Source of the DNA: Bacillaceae bacterium UBA7792
GTDB taxonomy: Bacteria; Bacillota; Bacilli; Bacillales; Cytobacillaceae
Direction of reading: 5' to 3'
Assembly (NCBI GenBank): GCA_002480735.1
Contig: DLCS01000080.1
Span: 1 to 18,381, forward strand
DNA length: 18,381 nt
The notes beneath the pieces are model-generated. The model was not told the origin of the DNA. It searched no databases and saw only the letters and a program-made list of their open reading frames with translations. Shown piece by piece: positions 16,130-18,381 of this stretch (positions are counted from its first letter, which is position 1; each line of letters opens with the position of its first letter). The translations under genes and the position numbers were made by a program.

Positions 16130-17902
16130 ATGAACGAAACGATAAAAAATAAACTCGCGTTACTCCCAGACCAGCCTGGCTGTTATCTCATGAAGGACCG
16201 GCAAGGAACGATTATCTATGTTGGCAAAGCCAAGATCCTAAAGAATAGAGTCCGCTCCTATTTTACAGGTTCTCACGATGGAAAAACGCAAAGACTTGTG
16301 GGTGAGATTGAGGATTTTGAGTACATTGTAACCTCCTCCAATATTGAGGCGCTTATCCTCGAGCTCAACTTAATTAAAAAGCATGACCCAAAATATAACG
16401 TTATGCTCAAGGATGATAAAACATACCCTTTTATCAAATTAACGACTGAGCGACATCCACGGCTGATTACAACACGAAAAGTAAAGAAGGATAAGGGGAA
16501 ATATTTTGGACCCTACCCAAATGTGGGAGCTGCTAATGAAACGAAGAAGCTGTTAGACCGTATATACCCGCTTCGCAAATGCATGACCCTGCCCGATCGA
16601 GTATGCTTATATTACCATTTGGGGCAGTGTCTAGCTCCTTGTGTGAATGAAGTCTCTGAAGACACCTATAAGGATATGGTGGAGGAAATTACAAAATTTC
16701 TAAATGGCGGATACAAAGAGATCAAAAAAGAGCTTACCGAGAAGATGCACAAAGCGTCGGAAGACCTTGATTTTGAGCGGGCGATGGAATACCGAGACAA
16801 AATTGCTCATATTGAGTCGACGATGGAAAAACAGAAAATGACGACCACCGATTTTACCGATCGTGACGTATTTGGCTATGCTGTCGATAAAGGCTGGATG
16901 TGTGTGCAGGTCTTCTTTGTAAGACAAGGGAAGCTCATTGAGCGTGATGTTTCCATGTTTCCATTTTACAGCGAGCCAGAAGAGGAGTTCTTAACCTTCC
17001 TAGGACGTTTTTATGACAAGGAGAATCACTTCAAGCCAAAGGAAATCCTTTTACCTGAAAAAGTTGACGAATTCTTAGCCGAAGCGCTGTTAAATGTGAA
17101 AATGCTCAAACCAAAGCGAGGGCAAAAAAGGGATTTAGTCAAGCTTGCCGAAAAGAATGCAAAAATTGCATTACAAGAAAAGTTCTCCCTCATTGAGCGA
17201 GATGAAGACCGAACGATCAAGGCTGTGGAACGATTGGGTAACCAGCTAGGCATTTATACACCTCACCGAATTGAAGCATTCGATAACTCCAATATCCAAG
17301 GGACCGATCCAGTATCTGCGCTCGTTGTTTTCATTGATGGCAAGCCAGCTAAAAGGGAATATCGTAAATACAAGATTAAGTCTGTGAAAGGTCCGGATGA
17401 TTATGAATCGATGCGGGAGGTTGTTCGAAGACGTTATTCTAGGGTATTGAAGGAAGGACTGCCGCTCCCGGATCTGATTATGATTGATGGAGGAAAAGGG
17501 CATGTGGAGGCCGTTCGTGATATATTGGAGAATGAGCTTGGTCTGGATATTCCGCTGTCTGGATTAGTAAAGGACGAAAAACATCGAACCTCACAGCTTT
17601 TATTCGGCAATCCTCTCGAAGTGATTCCTCTCGGAAGGAACAGTCAGGAGTTTTATTTGCTGCAGCGCATTCAGGACGAGGTTCACCGTTTTGCGATTAC
17701 GTTTCATCGGCAGTTGCGGGGCAAGACCGCCTTTCAATCCATTTTGGATGACATTCCTGGAATTGGGGAGAAGCGTAAGAAGCAGCTGTTAAAGGAATTT
17801 GGCTCCGTGAAAAAAATGAAGGAAGCCTCGGTGGAGCAATTTCGGGAGCTGGGAATCCCGATTCATACGGCAGAAGCATTGTTTAACAAATTGCAGGAAT
17901 GA
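16130..17902 (+). CDS. uvrC: UvrABC excinuclease subunit C
   Basis: Dual-incision nuclease of nucleotide excision repair (590 residues; about 598 in B. subtilis), acting with UvrA and UvrB at bulky DNA lesions. Order: N-terminal GIY-YIG nuclease (about 15-92, PGCYLMKD and IIYVGKAK) for the 3' cut; a four-cysteine cluster Cys151, Cys159, Cys167, Cys171 (iron-sulfur ligands in the E. coli enzyme); a UVR motif (about 196-231, [14 protein letters not shown]) for UvrB contact; an RNase H-like nuclease for the 5' cut with Asp385 (FDNSN), Asp453 (MIDGGKG) and His485 (KDEKHRT); and C-terminal helix-hairpin-helix repeats ([19 protein letters not shown]). GGGGGTGA (16115-16122) precedes the ATG. No clear private promoter or terminator is seen; the next promoter begins three bases after its stop. 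Confidence 0.97.
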   Translation: MNETIKNKLALLPDQPGCYLMKDRQGTIIYVGKAKILKNRVRSYFTGSHDGKTQRLVGEIEDFEYIVTSSNIEALILELNLIKKHDPKYNVMLKDDKTYPFIKLTTERHPRLITTRKVKKDKGKYFGPYPNVGAANETKKLLDRIYPLRKCMTLPDRVCLYYHLGQCLAPCVNEVSEDTYKDMVEEITKFLNGGYKEIKKELTEKMHKASEDLDFERAMEYRDKIAHIESTMEKQKMTTTDFTDRDVFGYAVDKGWMCVQVFFVRQGKLIERDVSMFPFYSEPEEEFLTFLGRFYDKENHFKPKEILLPEKVDEFLAEALLNVKMLKPKRGQKRDLVKLAEKNAKIALQEKFSLIERDEDRTIKAVERLGNQLGIYTPHRIEAFDNSNIQGTDPVSALVVFIDGKPAKREYRKYKIKSVKGPDDYESMREVVRRRYSRVLKEGLPLPDLIMIDGGKGHVEAVRDILENELGLDIPLSGLVKDEKHRTSQLLFGNPLEVIPLGRNSQEFYLLQRIQDEVHRFAITFHRQLRGKTAFQSILDDIPGIGEKRKKQLLKEFGSVKKMKEASVEQFRELGIPIHTAEALFNKLQE

Positions 17903-17904
17903 CA

Positions 17905-17933
17905 TTGTATTCCTGATCAGCCTATGCTATAAT
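17905..17933 (+). promoter_or_regulatory. Extended -10 promoter of the lysine riboswitch transcript
   Basis: TGCTATAAT (17925-17933) combines a perfect TATAAT with an upstream TG. TTGTAT (17905-17910, only the first three bases match) is 17 bases before it. The predicted start near 17940 is about 35 bases before the aptamer. A small dyad CGTTA/TAACG (17950-17965) lies between. Confidence 0.72.
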
Positions 17934-17972
17934 TTTTAAAACTTTATATCGTTATCACTTTAACGTAAGTAA

Positions 17973-18150
17973 GTGAAGGTAGAGGTGCGGACACTAATAG
18001 TAGAGTCTTGGAGAAGGATGAGTTTCTGAGAAAAGACTTGAAAGGGGTGGACCGCCGAAGTGAAGAAAGTCTCATCCCTTTTTTTGCTGGTTCTGCATTG
18101 AATAAGTGCAGGATTGTCAAGACTAGATCGTCTTGGAGAGCTATCTAATG
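17973..18150 (+). promoter_or_regulatory. Lysine riboswitch (L box) aptamer
   Basis: The conserved core of the lysine aptamer is read directly: AGAGGTGCGG, GAAAGGGGTGG, CCGCCGAAG, CTGCATTGAATAAG, ATTGTCAAGA and TTGGAGAGCTATCT. All five helices can be drawn: P1 AGGTAG/CTATCT (17977-17982, 18141-18146); P2 base GCGG/CCGC (17987-17990, 18052-18055) with upper AGTCTT/AAGACT (18004-18009, 18033-18038); P3 (18059-18069, 18078-18088, eleven pairs with wobbles); P4 CTGCA/TGCAG (18093-18097, 18107-18111); P5 CAAGAC/GTCTTG (18118-18123, 18130-18135). Lysine binding stabilises P1 and so favours the downstream terminator. This class precedes lysC after uvrC in B. subtilis; the regulated gene starts beyond this window. 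Confidence 0.96.
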
Positions 18151-18182
18151 ATGCGTTCGAAATTTTGAAACTTTTTTCACGC

Positions 18183-18214
18183 AGCAATGGGATAGAATCT
18201 CATTGCTTTTTTTT
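18183..18214 (+). terminator. Riboswitch expression-platform terminator
   Basis: AGCAATGGGAT (18183-18193) pairs with ATCTCATTGCT (18197-18207) over eleven bases with one wobble, then eight T (18207-18214). The competing antiterminator is visible: the 3' strand of P1, CTATC (18141-18145), can pair with GATAG (18191-18195), and TGATGCGT (18149-18156) with ACGCAGCA (18179-18186, one mismatch). P1 plus terminator and the antiterminator are therefore mutually exclusive, giving transcription off when lysine is high. Confidence 0.94.
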
Positions 18215-18381
18215 GTGGAAATGCTCTTCTCAAACATTGTTGCTTTTGAACAAAAGATAATTAGATAAGACGATGTTTTATGCAGTTTATCTGTAGAAAT
18301 AACGGAGAAAAGCGCTGCTCATTCTATGCGTATCACACGCCTAGTATGAAACGGAATGGCCGGTATTAAGGACATTCCAGA
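18215..18381 (+). other. Rest of the lysine-responsive leader; no gene start seen
   Basis: These 167 bases after the terminator contain no start codon with a credible ribosome binding site and no frame resembling aspartokinase. A hairpin GGAATG/CATTCC, with an inner CC/GG after one mismatch, lies at the very end (18353-18378). The expected lysC must begin further right, so the leader is long. Confidence 0.5.

Noticed and set aside
18221..18268. A 15-codon frame (ATG at 18221), and a 29-codon frame further on (ATG at 18279), after the riboswitch terminator.
   Set aside because: Neither has a good ribosome binding site, lysine enrichment or resemblance to aspartokinase. Both are expected by chance in a leader.

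Overview
The window is a stretch of ordinary chromosomal backbone from a Bacillaceae-type Firmicute. The evidence is moderate AT-richness, strong GGAGG-type ribosome binding sites, several TTG starts, sigma-A promoters and many U-tailed intrinsic terminators. The gene order pheS-pheT-rnhC-zapA-cvpA-polX-mutS2-yshE-lcfA-fadR-fadB-etfB-etfA-trxA-uvrC-(lysine riboswitch) is the one known from Bacillus subtilis and its relatives, where lysC follows. I cannot fix the genus. I found no mobile element, phage gene, CRISPR array, tRNA or rRNA.

Layout. 1-2943: the 3' end of pheS and all of pheT (phenylalanyl-tRNA synthetase), closed by a bidirectional terminator. 3050-3976 (minus strand): RNase HIII, convergent to pheT. 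4110-4920: the cell-division gene zapA and the membrane protein gene cvpA, then a terminator. 5190-9924: polX, mutS2, a DUF350 membrane protein gene and a previously uncalled 26-codon hydrophobic reading frame, then a terminator. 10057-15549: the long-chain fatty acid degradation cluster lcfA, fadR, fadB, etfB, etfA. LcfA activates the fatty acid, FadB hydrates the enoyl-CoA, EtfBA takes the electrons from acyl-CoA dehydrogenation, and FadR represses. A near-consensus promoter with a perfect FadR-type palindrome at its start site lies just before fadR. 15594-16085: thioredoxin with its own promoter and terminator. 16130-17902: uvrC. 17905-18214: a promoter, a complete lysine riboswitch and its terminator, the leader of a gene (expected lysC) that starts beyond the window.

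The least explained structure is a dispersed 75-76 bp intergenic hairpin present three times (2964-3038, 4982-5057, 13537-13611). Its core is conserved, while its outer arms differ between copies yet stay self-complementary, so each copy keeps the same cruciform. Other points worth checking are: a His-to-Asn change in the PHP nuclease motif of PolX; the 26-residue membrane peptide after the DUF350 gene; an 11-bp perfect inverted repeat around the lcfA promoter, which lacks a recognisable FadR box; and a possible private promoter for etfBA just after the third hairpin. Nothing here amounts to a complete new system. Four translation starts (rnhC, zapA, polX, fadR) are best placed inside the longest reading frame.
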